Below, piece after piece: positions 41,655-50,901 of a stretch of 64,000 nucleotides of DNA. The position numbers were made by a program, and so were the translations under genes. Position 1 is the first letter of the stretch, and each line of letters opens with the position of its first letter. Below the pieces are notes generated by a model. It saw nothing but the letters and a program-made list of their open reading frames with translations. It made no database searches and was not told the DNA's origin. Origin of the DNA: Streptomyces griseofuscus (GTDB taxonomy: Bacteria; Actinomycetota; Actinomycetes; Streptomycetales; Streptomycetaceae); assembly GCF_014673495.1 (NCBI RefSeq), contig NZ_CP051006.1, positions 496,001 through 560,000 on the forward strand, written 5' to 3'.

Positions 41655-44600
41655 TCAGTCTCTCCCTGTCGCTGTGTCGGAACCCGTGGCTGTGTCGGAG
41701 CTTGTCGGGGCGTCGGGGCTGGTCGGGGTGTCGGTCCCGAGGGGGTTTCCCGCCGCGCCCCGGGCGGTGGCCCTGCCGCGGGCGCGGGCGCGCACGGCGG
41801 AGCGTCGGCGGGTGCCGCGCGCGGCGGCGTCGTCGGCGGGGGCGTCGGGCGCGCCGGATCCGGGCCCGGTGGGGCCGTCCAGCCCGGCGACGAACTCGGC
41901 GACGGTGGGCCGGGCGAAGAGGTCGACGAGCCGGACCGGGCGGCCGAGGCGGTCGGCGAGGTCCAGCTGGAGCCGGGCGGCGAGCAGTGAACTGCCGCCC
42001 GCCTCGAAGAAGTTGGTGTGCCGCCCCACGGGTCGGTCGGCGCCCAGCACCCGCCGCCAGGCATCGGCGACCAGCTGTTCGACGGCACCGCTCGGCGGCG
42101 CGGCCGCGTCCGGGGCGGCGTCCGACGGAGCCGGGAGCAGGGCCCGGTCCCGCTTGTTGGTGCGGGTGCGGGGCAGCGCGTCCAGGAGCAGCACCCGTTC
42201 GGGTACGACCGCGGCGGGCAGCCGTTCGGCCAGCCGGGCCCGCAGTTCCTCGGCGGTGACCTCGCCGCTCACCACCGCGTACCCGATCAGGCGGGGCGCG
42301 GTGGCCGTGCCGTGCAGGGCGGCCGCGGCCTCCCGTACCGCCGGATGGGCCTCCAGCAGCGCCTCGATCTCCTCCAGTTCGACGCGGTTGCCGTTGATCT
42401 TGACGAGGCTGCCGGTGCGTCCGGTGAAGGCGAGTTCGCCGTCGGGCAGCCAGCGGCCCAGGTCGCCGGTGCGGTACAGGGTGCCGCCGGGCACCCAGGG
42501 GTCGGGCACATAGGCGCGGGCGCTCTCCTCGGGGCGGCGGTGGTAGGAGCCGGCCAGGAAGGCGCTGCGCAGATGGATCTCCCCGACCACCCCGACGGGG
42601 CAGGGCCGGCCGCGGTGGTCGAGCACCAGCGCCTGCCGTCCGGGGATGGGCACCCCGATGGGCACGGAGGACGGGAAGCCTTCCTTGGCGGCGAGTTCGC
42701 GACGGGTGGCGAGGACGCACTCGGTGGGGCCGTACAGGTTGTGCAGCCGGGGTCGTACAACCCGGTCGGCCCAGGTGGCCGCGAGCGACGGCGGCAGCAC
42801 CTCACCGGCGAGCAGCACATGTTCCAGGTGCGGCAGTTCGCGCCCGGCGCGGTCCAGGGCCTCGGTGAGGACGGCGAAGAAGCCGGGCACGGTCTGGATC
42901 TGGGTGACGCGTTCGGTGCCGAGCCAGTCGGCCATCGCCACCGGGTCGCGCCGCACCTGCTCGGGCGGGACCGACAGCGCGGCGCCGTGGCACAGGGCGG
43001 CGAACACCTCGGTGTAGGCGGCGTCGTAGGTGAACGGCGCCCACTGCGCGATCCGGCTGTCGGGCCGGATGCCGAGGTACTCGCCCTGCCAGTGGGCGAA
43101 CTGCGCGAGCGTCGCGTGCGGCAGGGCGATGCCCTTGGGCGCGCCGGTGGAGCCGGAGGTGTACACCAGACACAGGGTGTCGTCGCCGGTGACGGCGGGC
43201 GCGGGCGGCGGCTCGACGGCTCCGGGCGCCTCCGGCCCGGCGGGGTCCGGGCGCGATGCCGGCGATTCCAGCGGTTCGAACGGTTCGACGGGCACCCCGC
43301 CGAAGGTTCCCTCTTCGGCGTCCCAGAGCCCCGGTCGGGCGGCCAGGCACACCCGGGCGGCCAGCACGCACACCGGTTCGGCGTCCGCGAGGACGGCGCG
43401 CAGCCGCAGTTCGGGGGTGTCGGGGTCGAGGACCGCGAACGCGGCCCCGGTCTTGGCCACACCGAGGATCGCCGCGGTCTGCGCGGGACCCGTGGGCAGC
43501 AGGACCGACACGAAGCGTCCCGGCGCGGCGCCCCGGTCGCGCAGGCGCAGGGCGATCCGGTCGCTCCAGGCGTCCAGCATGCCGTAGCTGACGACCTGTC
43601 CGTCGTGCCGGACGGCGGGGGCCTCGGGGTGGGCGGCCGCACGCGCGCGGAACAGCTCGTGCACGGGCACGGCGTAGCCCTCGCGGCCGAGGACGGCCGG
43701 GCGCGGGGACGGTGTCTGCTGTTCGTGCGGGTCGAGGGGGGCGCGGGCGGCCTCGGTGTCCGGGTCGGCCAGGGCCGCCCGGAGCAGGGTGCGCAGATGG
43801 CCGGTGAAGCGGGTGGCCCAGGCGGCGGTGAAGCGGCCGGTGGCGTACTCCAGGACGCCCTCGATCCGGTCGGGGTGTTCCTCCAGGGCCACCGTGAGGT
43901 CGTACTTGGCCGTCCTGGTGGACACCGGCCGCAGCACCCCGGTGGCGTCGCCGAGCCGGAGCCGGTCCTCGGGCGCGTCCTGGAGCACGAGGGTGGCCTG
44001 CGCGAGGGCGGGGCGCCCGGGGTCGCGGGGCACGCCGAGGGCGTCCACCAGCCGGTCCAGCGGGACGAGCGAGCGGTCGAGGTCGGCCGCGAGCGAGGTC
44101 CCGGTGCGGTGGGCCAGTTCGGCGAAGGAGGCGCCGCCCGTGAGGTCGACGCGTACCGGCAGGGTGTTGACCAGGGAGCCGATCAGCCCCTCCAGGCCGG
44201 GTGCGCCCCGGTTGGCTGCGGGCACGCCGACCACGACGTCGTCGGTGCCGCCGTACCGGCCGAGCAGGGACGCGTACACGCCGAGCAGCACGCTGAACGG
44301 GGTGACGCGCAGTCGCGCGGCCACCGTGCGCAGCCGGGCGGTGAGTTCGGGTTCCAGGACGAACGGCACGGTGGCGCCCGCGCCCATGGGGGCCGGTTCC
44401 GCGTCGGGGTCGGCGGGCAGTTCCAGGACGCCGGGGTGGCCGTCGAGGCGAGCGCGCCAGTACGCCAGATGCTCGTCGCGGACGGCCCTCGCGGCGGGAC
44501 GGTTCTGAGCGGTGGCGTACCGGAGGAAGTCGACCGGGGGATGGGGCAGTTGCCCGCCCCTGTCGACGTGGACCGCGTACAGCGCGGCCAGTTCGCGCAC

Positions 44601-47600
44601 CGCGACGCCGATCGACCAGCCGTCGACGGCTATGTGATGAGCCGTCAGCAACAGGAGGGTCTCGGTGCCGTCCAAGACGGTGACCCGCAGCAGGGGGCCT
44701 TCAGCCAGGTCGAAGGGGCGCTCGGCCTCGGCCCGGACGACGTCCTCCAGCTCACGGCCGGTCTCCTCGGCCATGCGGTGGACCCGGGGGCGTACCGCGT
44801 CCGCGGGCAGCCGGAGCAGGACCGGGCCCTCGTCGGTGAGGGCGCAGCGCGCGGCGAGCACGGGGTGGCGGGTGGCCAGGTCCCGCAGGGCACCGGTCAG
44901 GGCGGCGAGGTCGACGGGGCGGTCGAGGCGGACGGCGGCGGCCAGGTTGTAGGCGGCGGACTCGGGCGCCAGCCGATGGGTCAGCCACAGCTGCCGCTGC
45001 TGGTCGGTGAGCGGCACGGGCCCCTCGGGAAGCGGCTGCTCCTCGATCGCGCTGTCCTCGACCACGGCGCCCTGGGTCTCGGCGGCGTCGGCCGCGCGGG
45101 CCAGGCCCTTCGGGGTGGGGTCGGCGTAGAAGGCGGCCAGCGAGGGCGCCCGGCCCAGGGTCTCGCGGACGCGGCCGAGCAGGCGGGTGGCGACGATGGA
45201 GTGGCCGCCGGCGGCGAAGAAGTCGTCCGTGGTGCCGACGGACTCCGGTGCCGCGCCGAGGAGTTCGGCCCACAGCGCGAGCACGGTCCGCTCGGTGTCG
45301 GTGACGGGCGCGATGGGCGCGGCGGATCCGTCGAGCGTCCCGGCCGTGCGCGCGAGGGCCGGGCGGTCCACCTTGCCGCTGGTGTTGAGCGGGAGTTGGG
45401 CGACCGTGGCGAAGACGGCGGGTACGACGGCGGCGGGCAGCAGGGTGCGCAGATGACGGCGCAACTCGGCGGCCAGGGGCCCGGGTTCGGCATCCGGGGC
45501 GTCCGTACCGTCCGATGCCTCGGCCTCGTCCGGCGCCTCGGTGCCGTCCTGCGTTCCGGTGCCGTCAGGCGCTCCGATGCCGCCCGGCGCTCCGGTGCCG
45601 TCCTGCGCTCCGGGTACGACGAAGGCGACGAGCCGGGGTGCCGCGGGCCGCTCCCGGTCCACCACCACGACGGCGGCACGCACCAGCGGGTGGGCCGTCA
45701 ACTGGGCTTCTATCTCGCCGAGTTCGATGCGGTGGCCGAGTACCTTGACCTGCTGGTCGAGGCGGCCGAGGACCACGATCCGGCCGTCGGGCAGATAGCG
45801 TGCCAGATCGCCGGTTCGGTAGACGAGGGCGTTCGGGTCGCCGGTGCCGAGCGGGTCGGCGGCGACCGGGTCGGGGACGAACGCGGCGGCGGTGAGCTCC
45901 GGCCGGTTCCAGTACCCGGCCGCGACTCCGGCGCCGCCGATGACGAGTTCGCCGCTCGCGCCGAGCGGGACCGGGCGGTCGTACCGGTCGAGGATGTGGC
46001 AGTAGGTGCGGGCCAGCGGGCGGCCGACGGTCACCGGTTCGCCGGGCAGCACACGGCCGGCCGTCGACCAGATGGTGGTCTCCGTGGGGCCGTACAGGTT
46101 CCACAGCTCGGCACAGCGCTCCAGCAGCCGTCCGGCGAGCGCCGGATCGAGGGGCTCGCCGCCGCTGAGCGCCCGCAGTGCGGGCAGCCCCTGCCAGCCG
46201 TCGTCCAGCAGGGCCCGCCACAGGGAGGGGGTGGCCTGCATCAGGGTGGCGCCGCTGTCCCGCAGCAGCGCGGCGAGGCGGCGCGGATCGCGGACCGTCT
46301 CGTGCGGGGCGATCACGACACGGGCGCCCGCGACGAGCGGCGCGAACAGTTCGAGCACCGAGATGTCGAAGGTGAGCGCGGTGACGGCGACCAGGACGTC
46401 GTCGGCGCCGATGCCGGGTTCGCGGACGATGCTGTGCAGGAGGTTGGCGACGCGGTCGTGCGGCACCGCGACGCCCTTGGGGCGGCCGGTCGAGCCCGAG
46501 GTGTACATGAGGTAGGCGAGCGAGTCGGCCGGGGGCCCGTCGGGGAAGGGCACGGGGCCGTCCGCCTCCGGGGAAGTGCCCGCCGCCCCGGCCTCGTCCC
46601 GCTCCGCCAGCAGCTCACCGGCCGCCACCCGGAGGGGCCCGTCGGCCGACACCGGCCGCTCCCCGAAGCCGTCCATGCCGTCCACGACCAGCCGCGCCCC
46701 GCTGTCCCGCAGCACATACCCGACGCGTTCCTCGGGCAGGTGGGCGTCCAGCGGAACGAGCACCGCTCCGGCCCGCCACAGGCCGACGACCAGGGGTACG
46801 AGCGCGGCGTCACGCGGTACCAGCAGCGCCACCCGGTCGCCGGGGCGCACCCCGTGCCGGGCGGCCAGGCGGGCGGCGACCCGGTCGGCCACCCGGTCCG
46901 ACCCGGCGCGGGTGAGCACCTGGTCCGCGTCGGCCACGGCGGGGGCGGCGCCCGCGCGGGCCGCGAGGGTCCGCAGCGCCCCCGGCACGGTAGCCCAGGG
47001 CGGCGTGGCGCGGTCCACCGCGTTGAAGCCGCTGACGATGCGATCGCGGGCGTCCGGCGTGCTCACCGGCAGGTCGGCGAGGCGGCGGCCGGGGTCGGCG
47101 ACGGCCGCGCGCAGCAGGCACAGCAGTCCTTCGGCGATGCCCTCGACGGTGCTCGGGGAGAGCGCCGCCGTGCGGTACTCCAGGTCCGCGTCGAGGTCGC
47201 CGGAGGGCCGTGGCCGCAGGAACAGGGAGAGGTCGTACTTGGCGGCGCCGCTGTGCGAGGGCATCGGCGCGGTCTCGACGCCGGGCAGGGTGAGGGTGGT
47301 GGTGGGCCCGCTGTGGAAGGCGTACATCAGCTGGAACAGCGGTGAGCGGCCCCCCGAGGCATGGGCGAGGTCCTCCACGACCAGGTCGAACGGCGTGTCC
47401 CGGTGCGCGAGGTCGGCCTTCAGGTCGCGCTTGGTGCGGGCCAGGGCCTCCTCGAAGGTGGGGGTGCCGGTGAGGTCGACGCGGTGCGCGATGACGTTGA
47501 GCAGCGGGCCGATGACCGCGCCGAGGGCGGGCCGGTTGCGGGTGGCCACGGGCATGCCGACCACGAGATCGTCCTGCCCTGTGTAGCGCTGGACGACCGC

Positions 47601-48395
47601 GCTGTACGCCGTCAGCAGGGTCGCGGGCAGGGTGGCCACGCGGCTGCGCGCGAGTACGGCGAGATCGGCGACGAGGTCGGCGGGGATGACGAAGTGGTGG
47701 GTGCCGCCCGCGATGGCGTCGGCCGGGCGGGAGGCGGTCGTCCCGTCGGTGGGCAGAGCCAGCACGGGCAGGTCGGTGCCGAGCCGCTCCCGCCAGTGGT
47801 CGAGGCCCGCCCCGGCGCGGGGGTCGGTGCGCTGCCAGGCCGCGTAGTCCCCGAAGTCGACGTCGGCGGTGGGAAGTTGGTCGCCGACACCGGCGTACCG
47901 TGCCGCGAGTTCCATCAGGAAGAGCCCGAACGCCCAGGCGTCCACCACGATGTGATGGGCGACGAAGAGCAGCAGATGCCGCTCCTCCCCCAGCCGGAAC
48001 AGGCAGGTGCGCATGAGCGGCGCACGGGTGAGGTCGAGGGGCTCGGCGGCCGCGCGGGCGACGTGTTCGAGAAGTCGTGCCTCCCGCGCCTCCTCGGGCA
48101 GCCCGGTGAGATCGACGCGTTCGACGCTGGGGCGGACCCGGTCCGTGAAGTGCTGGTACGGCTCCCCCGCGGCGTCCGTGGCGAGCACGCACCGCATCAC
48201 CTCGTGCCGGGCCGCCATCTCCGCGAGGGCGCGTTCGAGCGCGTCGGCGTCCACGGGGCCGCTGAGCCGGAAGGCCGCGGTCTCGTTGTGCAGGGAGCTG
48301 CCGGGCACCAGCTGCTCGGCCCGCCAGATGGCGCGCTGGGCGTACGACAGCGGGGCGCGGTCCCGGCGCGGGCGCGCCGGGAAGGGCGCGGTCAT
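41655..48395 (-). CDS. Bimodular NRPS: C-A(Gly)-T-C-A-T
   Basis: 2246 aa. C1: HHIVVDAWA (147-155). A1 (455-1015): pocket D-I-L-Q-L-G-L-I-W-K, the standard glycine code; YTSGSTG at 631, lysine in NTSGK. T1: S1066 in AGGHSI. C2 (1115-1550): HHIAVDGWS (1253-1261). A2 (1570-2090): FTYDAAYTEVF, LLAGE and YGPTECVLA give D-A-T-Q-L-A-L-L-A-K, unassigned. A2 also has KINGNRVELEEIE and lysine in RTNKRD, typical of a divergent A-domain group shared with the next A-T protein. T2: S2136. A disordered, Arg-rich then Thr/Asp-rich tail (2170-2246) may be a docking region. The ATG overlaps the A-T gene stop (ATGA). C1 probably condenses glycine with the residue loaded by that A-T protein. Confidence 0.95.
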   Translation of the reverse strand: MTAPFPARPRRDRAPLSYAQRAIWRAEQLVPGSSLHNETAAFRLSGPVDADALERALAEMAARHEVMRCVLATDAAGEPYQHFTDRVRPSVERVDLTGLPEEAREARLLEHVARAAAEPLDLTRAPLMRTCLFRLGEERHLLLFVAHHIVVDAWAFGLFLMELAARYAGVGDQLPTADVDFGDYAAWQRTDPRAGAGLDHWRERLGTDLPVLALPTDGTTASRPADAIAGGTHHFVIPADLVADLAVLARSRVATLPATLLTAYSAVVQRYTGQDDLVVGMPVATRNRPALGAVIGPLLNVIAHRVDLTGTPTFEEALARTKRDLKADLAHRDTPFDLVVEDLAHASGGRSPLFQLMYAFHSGPTTTLTLPGVETAPMPSHSGAAKYDLSLFLRPRPSGDLDADLEYRTAALSPSTVEGIAEGLLCLLRAAVADPGRRLADLPVSTPDARDRIVSGFNAVDRATPPWATVPGALRTLAARAGAAPAVADADQVLTRAGSDRVADRVAARLAARHGVRPGDRVALLVPRDAALVPLVVGLWRAGAVLVPLDAHLPEERVGYVLRDSGARLVVDGMDGFGERPVSADGPLRVAAGELLAERDEAGAAGTSPEADGPVPFPDGPPADSLAYLMYTSGSTGRPKGVAVPHDRVANLLHSIVREPGIGADDVLVAVTALTFDISVLELFAPLVAGARVVIAPHETVRDPRRLAALLRDSGATLMQATPSLWRALLDDGWQGLPALRALSGGEPLDPALAGRLLERCAELWNLYGPTETTIWSTAGRVLPGEPVTVGRPLARTYCHILDRYDRPVPLGASGELVIGGAGVAAGYWNRPELTAAAFVPDPVAADPLGTGDPNALVYRTGDLARYLPDGRIVVLGRLDQQVKVLGHRIELGEIEAQLTAHPLVRAAVVVVDRERPAAPRLVAFVVPGAQDGTGAPGGIGAPDGTGTQDGTEAPDEAEASDGTDAPDAEPGPLAAELRRHLRTLLPAAVVPAVFATVAQLPLNTSGKVDRPALARTAGTLDGSAAPIAPVTDTERTVLALWAELLGAAPESVGTTDDFFAAGGHSIVATRLLGRVRETLGRAPSLAAFYADPTPKGLARAADAAETQGAVVEDSAIEEQPLPEGPVPLTDQQRQLWLTHRLAPESAAYNLAAAVRLDRPVDLAALTGALRDLATRHPVLAARCALTDEGPVLLRLPADAVRPRVHRMAEETGRELEDVVRAEAERPFDLAEGPLLRVTVLDGTETLLLLTAHHIAVDGWSIGVAVRELAALYAVHVDRGGQLPHPPVDFLRYATAQNRPAARAVRDEHLAYWRARLDGHPGVLELPADPDAEPAPMGAGATVPFVLEPELTARLRTVAARLRVTPFSVLLGVYASLLGRYGGTDDVVVGVPAANRGAPGLEGLIGSLVNTLPVRVDLTGGASFAELAHRTGTSLAADLDRSLVPLDRLVDALGVPRDPGRPALAQATLVLQDAPEDRLRLGDATGVLRPVSTRTAKYDLTVALEEHPDRIEGVLEYATGRFTAAWATRFTGHLRTLLRAALADPDTEAARAPLDPHEQQTPSPRPAVLGREGYAVPVHELFRARAAAHPEAPAVRHDGQVVSYGMLDAWSDRIALRLRDRGAAPGRFVSVLLPTGPAQTAAILGVAKTGAAFAVLDPDTPELRLRAVLADAEPVCVLAARVCLAARPGLWDAEEGTFGGVPVEPFEPLESPASRPDPAGPEAPGAVEPPPAPAVTGDDTLCLVYTSGSTGAPKGIALPHATLAQFAHWQGEYLGIRPDSRIAQWAPFTYDAAYTEVFAALCHGAALSVPPEQVRRDPVAMADWLGTERVTQIQTVPGFFAVLTEALDRAGRELPHLEHVLLAGEVLPPSLAATWADRVVRPRLHNLYGPTECVLATRRELAAKEGFPSSVPIGVPIPGRQALVLDHRGRPCPVGVVGEIHLRSAFLAGSYHRRPEESARAYVPDPWVPGGTLYRTGDLGRWLPDGELAFTGRTGSLVKINGNRVELEEIEALLEAHPAVREAAAALHGTATAPRLIGYAVVSGEVTAEELRARLAERLPAAVVPERVLLLDALPRTRTNKRDRALLPAPSDAAPDAAAPPSGAVEQLVADAWRRVLGADRPVGRHTNFFEAGGSSLLAARLQLDLADRLGRPVRLVDLFARPTVAEFVAGLDGPTGPGSGAPDAPADDAAARGTRRRSAVRARARGRATARGAAGNPLGTDTPTSPDAPTSSDTATGSDTATGRD
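45480..45605 (-). repeat. In-frame 18-bp tandem repeat inside the glycine A domain
   Basis: About seven copies of an 18-bp unit encode a six-residue period (units such as PDGTGT, QDGTEA, SDGTDA) at residues 931-972. They lie between the last strands of the A domain and its LPLNTSGK lysine loop. The insert is Asp/Gly/Ala-rich, so it is a flexible loop grown by slippage rather than a domain. Confidence 0.75.
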
Positions 48396-50119
48396 CGGCT
48401 GCTCCCGGCGGTCACGGCGGCGGCGAGCGCGGCGACGGTGGGGTCCGCGGCGAAGACCCGCAGCGGGACATCGGTGCCGAAGCGCGCGCGGAGCCGGTCC
48501 AGGAGCCGGGCGATGGCCAGCGAGTCGCCGCCGAGCAGGGTGAAGCTGTCCCGCCGCCCCACGGCGGGCAGATGCAGCAACTCGCACCAGAGTGCGGCGA
48601 TCTCGGCCTCCGCGCCCTCCCGGGGGCGGTCGTCCGCCTCGACCGCACGCGCCACCGAGGGCAGGGGCAGGGCGCGCCGGTCGGCCTTGCCGTTGAGGGT
48701 GCGCGGGATCGCGGCGAGGCGGACGTACACGGCGGGCCTGCTGCCCGGCGGCAGCCCGGCGTCGGCGTGGGCGCGCAGTTCCTCGTCGGTGACCGTGTCG
48801 TCGGCGACGACGTAGGCGCACAGCGCGGGGTCGGCGTCACCCTCGGCCACGGCGGCGGCGCAGGCGTCGCCGATGGACGGGTGGCGGCGCAACACGTCCT
48901 CGACCTCGCCGAGTTCGACGCGCACCCCGTTGATCTTGACCTGCTGGTCGCGGCGGCCGAGGACTTCCAGGGCGCCGTCCGCGCGCAGCCGGCCGAGGTC
49001 GCCGGTGCGGTAGGCGTGGCTCTCGGCGAAGCCGCCGGGGCGGCCGTCCAGGTAGCCGCCGAGCGGGAACGGGGTGCGGATCTCGATCTCGCCGATGCCG
49101 CCGGTGACCGGGCGGCCGGCCGCCAGGACGCGTATCTCCACGCCGGGCAGGGGCGTTCCGGCCGGTACGGTGCCGGCGTCGGCGTCCTCGGCGCGCAGCC
49201 GGCGGTAGACCTTGGTCATGGTGGTCTCGGAGGGGCCGTAGAGGTTGACCAGGTCCTTGGCGTCGCCGAACAGGCCACGCCACCAGGCGATGTCGGCGGG
49301 CCGTACGGGCTCCCCGGCGAGCAGGACGGTCCGCAGCGCGGGCAGCGAGTCCGCCGTGAGCCCGGCGGCGCGCAGGGTGCGGAAGACGGTGGGGACGCAG
49401 TGCAGGACCTCGACGCGCTCGGCCGCCAGCCAGTCGGCGAGTCCGGCGGCGACGGGCGGGGTGCCCGGCGCCGCCGCGTGCACGCTCCCGCCCGCCCGCA
49501 ACGGCAGCAGGGTGTCGCGCAGGAAGGCGTCGAAGCCGGGCGAGGTGAGCAGCGAGACCCGGGTGCCCTCGGCGATGCCGAACTCGCCGCTCTCCCAGTC
49601 GAGGAAGTGCTCGACGGCCGCGAGGCTCCCCCGGATTCCCTTGGGGCGGCCGGTCGTTCCGGACGTGAAGTACACGTACCCGGCGTCCGGCACCTCGGGG
49701 TCGCGCCAGTCGTCGGCGTGCCAGTCGCCCCGCTCGGACTGCCCGGCGTCCACGAGCCGTACGGCGTGCCCGGCGAGGGCGGGGGCGAGGGCCGCGCGGC
49801 CGGTGTCGTCCACGACGGCGTCGGCCGGGGCGAGGTCTTCGAGGAGCGCGGTCCAGCGGGCGGCGGGCTGGCGGGTGTCGACGGGCGCGAAGGTGCGGCC
49901 CGCGGCGGCGCAGGCGAGAAGGGCGGCGACGACCGGGACGGGTTCGGCGCAGGCGATCAGCACGGGCCCCGCGCCGTCCGCGAGCCGCTGCTTCAACCCG
50001 GCGGCGTGCAGGGCGAGTTCATGCCGGGTCCAGTGGCGCCCCGGCGTGGCGATCGCGAGGGCCTCGGGGTCCTTCTCCACATGGTCGGCCCACCGGCGCA
50101 GGATCGTGGTGTGGCTCAC
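48392..50119 (-). CDS. NRPS A-T didomain, probable loading protein
   Basis: 575 aa. The A domain (10-490) has YFTSGTTGRPKG, YGPSETTM, YRTGDLG and the lysine in LNGKAD. The T domain serine is in LGGDSL (S533). The pocket by hand alignment is D-A-R-H-L-A-L-M-T-K, which I cannot assign. The LLAGE and KINGVRVELGEVE motifs place it in the same group as A2 of the next NRPS. There is no C domain. Its position before a C-A-T-C-A-T protein, with overlapping genes on both sides, makes it the best candidate to load the first amino acid. The upstream racemase and asparagine synthase may make that residue, but the pocket lacks the usual Asp or Asn pattern. Confidence 0.9.
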   Translation of the reverse strand: MSHTTILRRWADHVEKDPEALAIATPGRHWTRHELALHAAGLKQRLADGAGPVLIACAEPVPVVAALLACAAAGRTFAPVDTRQPAARWTALLEDLAPADAVVDDTGRAALAPALAGHAVRLVDAGQSERGDWHADDWRDPEVPDAGYVYFTSGTTGRPKGIRGSLAAVEHFLDWESGEFGIAEGTRVSLLTSPGFDAFLRDTLLPLRAGGSVHAAAPGTPPVAAGLADWLAAERVEVLHCVPTVFRTLRAAGLTADSLPALRTVLLAGEPVRPADIAWWRGLFGDAKDLVNLYGPSETTMTKVYRRLRAEDADAGTVPAGTPLPGVEIRVLAAGRPVTGGIGEIEIRTPFPLGGYLDGRPGGFAESHAYRTGDLGRLRADGALEVLGRRDQQVKINGVRVELGEVEDVLRRHPSIGDACAAAVAEGDADPALCAYVVADDTVTDEELRAHADAGLPPGSRPAVYVRLAAIPRTLNGKADRRALPLPSVARAVEADDRPREGAEAEIAALWCELLHLPAVGRRDSFTLLGGDSLAIARLLDRLRARFGTDVPLRVFAADPTVAALAAAVTAGSSR

Positions 50120-50901
50120 AGCTCTCCGTTCTTGATCCGCCCGGCCACCACGGCCAGGGGGTCGATGGCCGGGAACTCGGCGGACAGTCCCGCGGCCTCG
50201 ACGGCCCGGGTGACGAGGTGCAGCTCGGTGCAGGCGGCGACGAACCGCCGTACGCCGTAGCGGGGCAGGACGGTGCGCAGGAAGTCGACGGTGGCCAGCG
50301 GGTCGGCGCCGCTCTTGAGGCGGTAGACCTCGCGGTGCAGGGCCTCCTGGTCGTCGGGGCGCAGCGCGACGAGGTGGCGGGTGGCGGCGGGGTCCCCGGT
50401 GGTGAGGATCCCGGCCCGGGCGGTGCCCTTGGTGCACAGCAGCAGGTGGGGGCGGCCGTCGCGGGCGAGTTCCTGGTGCACGACGTCCACCAGGGAGACA
50501 CAGCGGCGCAGCAGCGCGGGCGGGAGGTCGCCGAGCACCCGGTGCGCGGTGACACAGGCGACGACGATCCGCTCGGCACCCGCGCCGGCCAGCCCCTCGA
50601 CGGCCCTCTCGACGGCCCGGTACAGAGCCTCCAGACGGCCCGCGCCGATGGCCTCCGTACGGTCGACCACGGCGGGGTCTGACCACAACAGCACACGGGG
50701 CGCCTGCTGTTCGGGGCGGCCGTCGGCGGGGAGGTAGACGCTGCGCAGCAGTTCGGTGGAGGCCAGGGGGCCCATGCCGCCGACGACACCGATCAGGGGC
50801 AGGGTGGCGGGGGCGTCGTGCGTGCGGTCCGAGGAAGCGGGCGCCGGGAGGTCCGGTGGAGCGGGAGCGGGGTGGTCCGGTGGTACGGAGAGGCGGGTCA
50901 T
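50116..50901 (-). CDS. Aspartate/glutamate racemase family protein
   Basis: 261-aa PLP-independent racemase. The N-terminal motif is GVVGGMGPLAS (38-48). The two catalytic cysteines are C116 in VVACVTAH and C224 in AACTELHLV, both present, so it should be active on an acidic amino acid, interconverting L- and D-Asp or Glu. The first 30 residues are a proline-rich extension absent from most relatives. The ATG overlaps the asparagine-synthase stop, and its stop overlaps the A-T start. Family members sometimes act on other acids with an alpha-proton, and hydantoin-type activities are known. In this operon it probably supplies a D-amino acid, since no epimerisation domain exists in the NRPS genes. 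Confidence 0.88.
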   Translation of the reverse strand: MTRLSVPPDHPAPAPPDLPAPASSDRTHDAPATLPLIGVVGGMGPLASTELLRSVYLPADGRPEQQAPRVLLWSDPAVVDRTEAIGAGRLEALYRAVERAVEGLAGAGAERIVVACVTAHRVLGDLPPALLRRCVSLVDVVHQELARDGRPHLLLCTKGTARAGILTTGDPAATRHLVALRPDDQEALHREVYRLKSGADPLATVDFLRTVLPRYGVRRFVAACTELHLVTRAVEAAGLSAEFPAIDPLAVVAGRIKNGEL

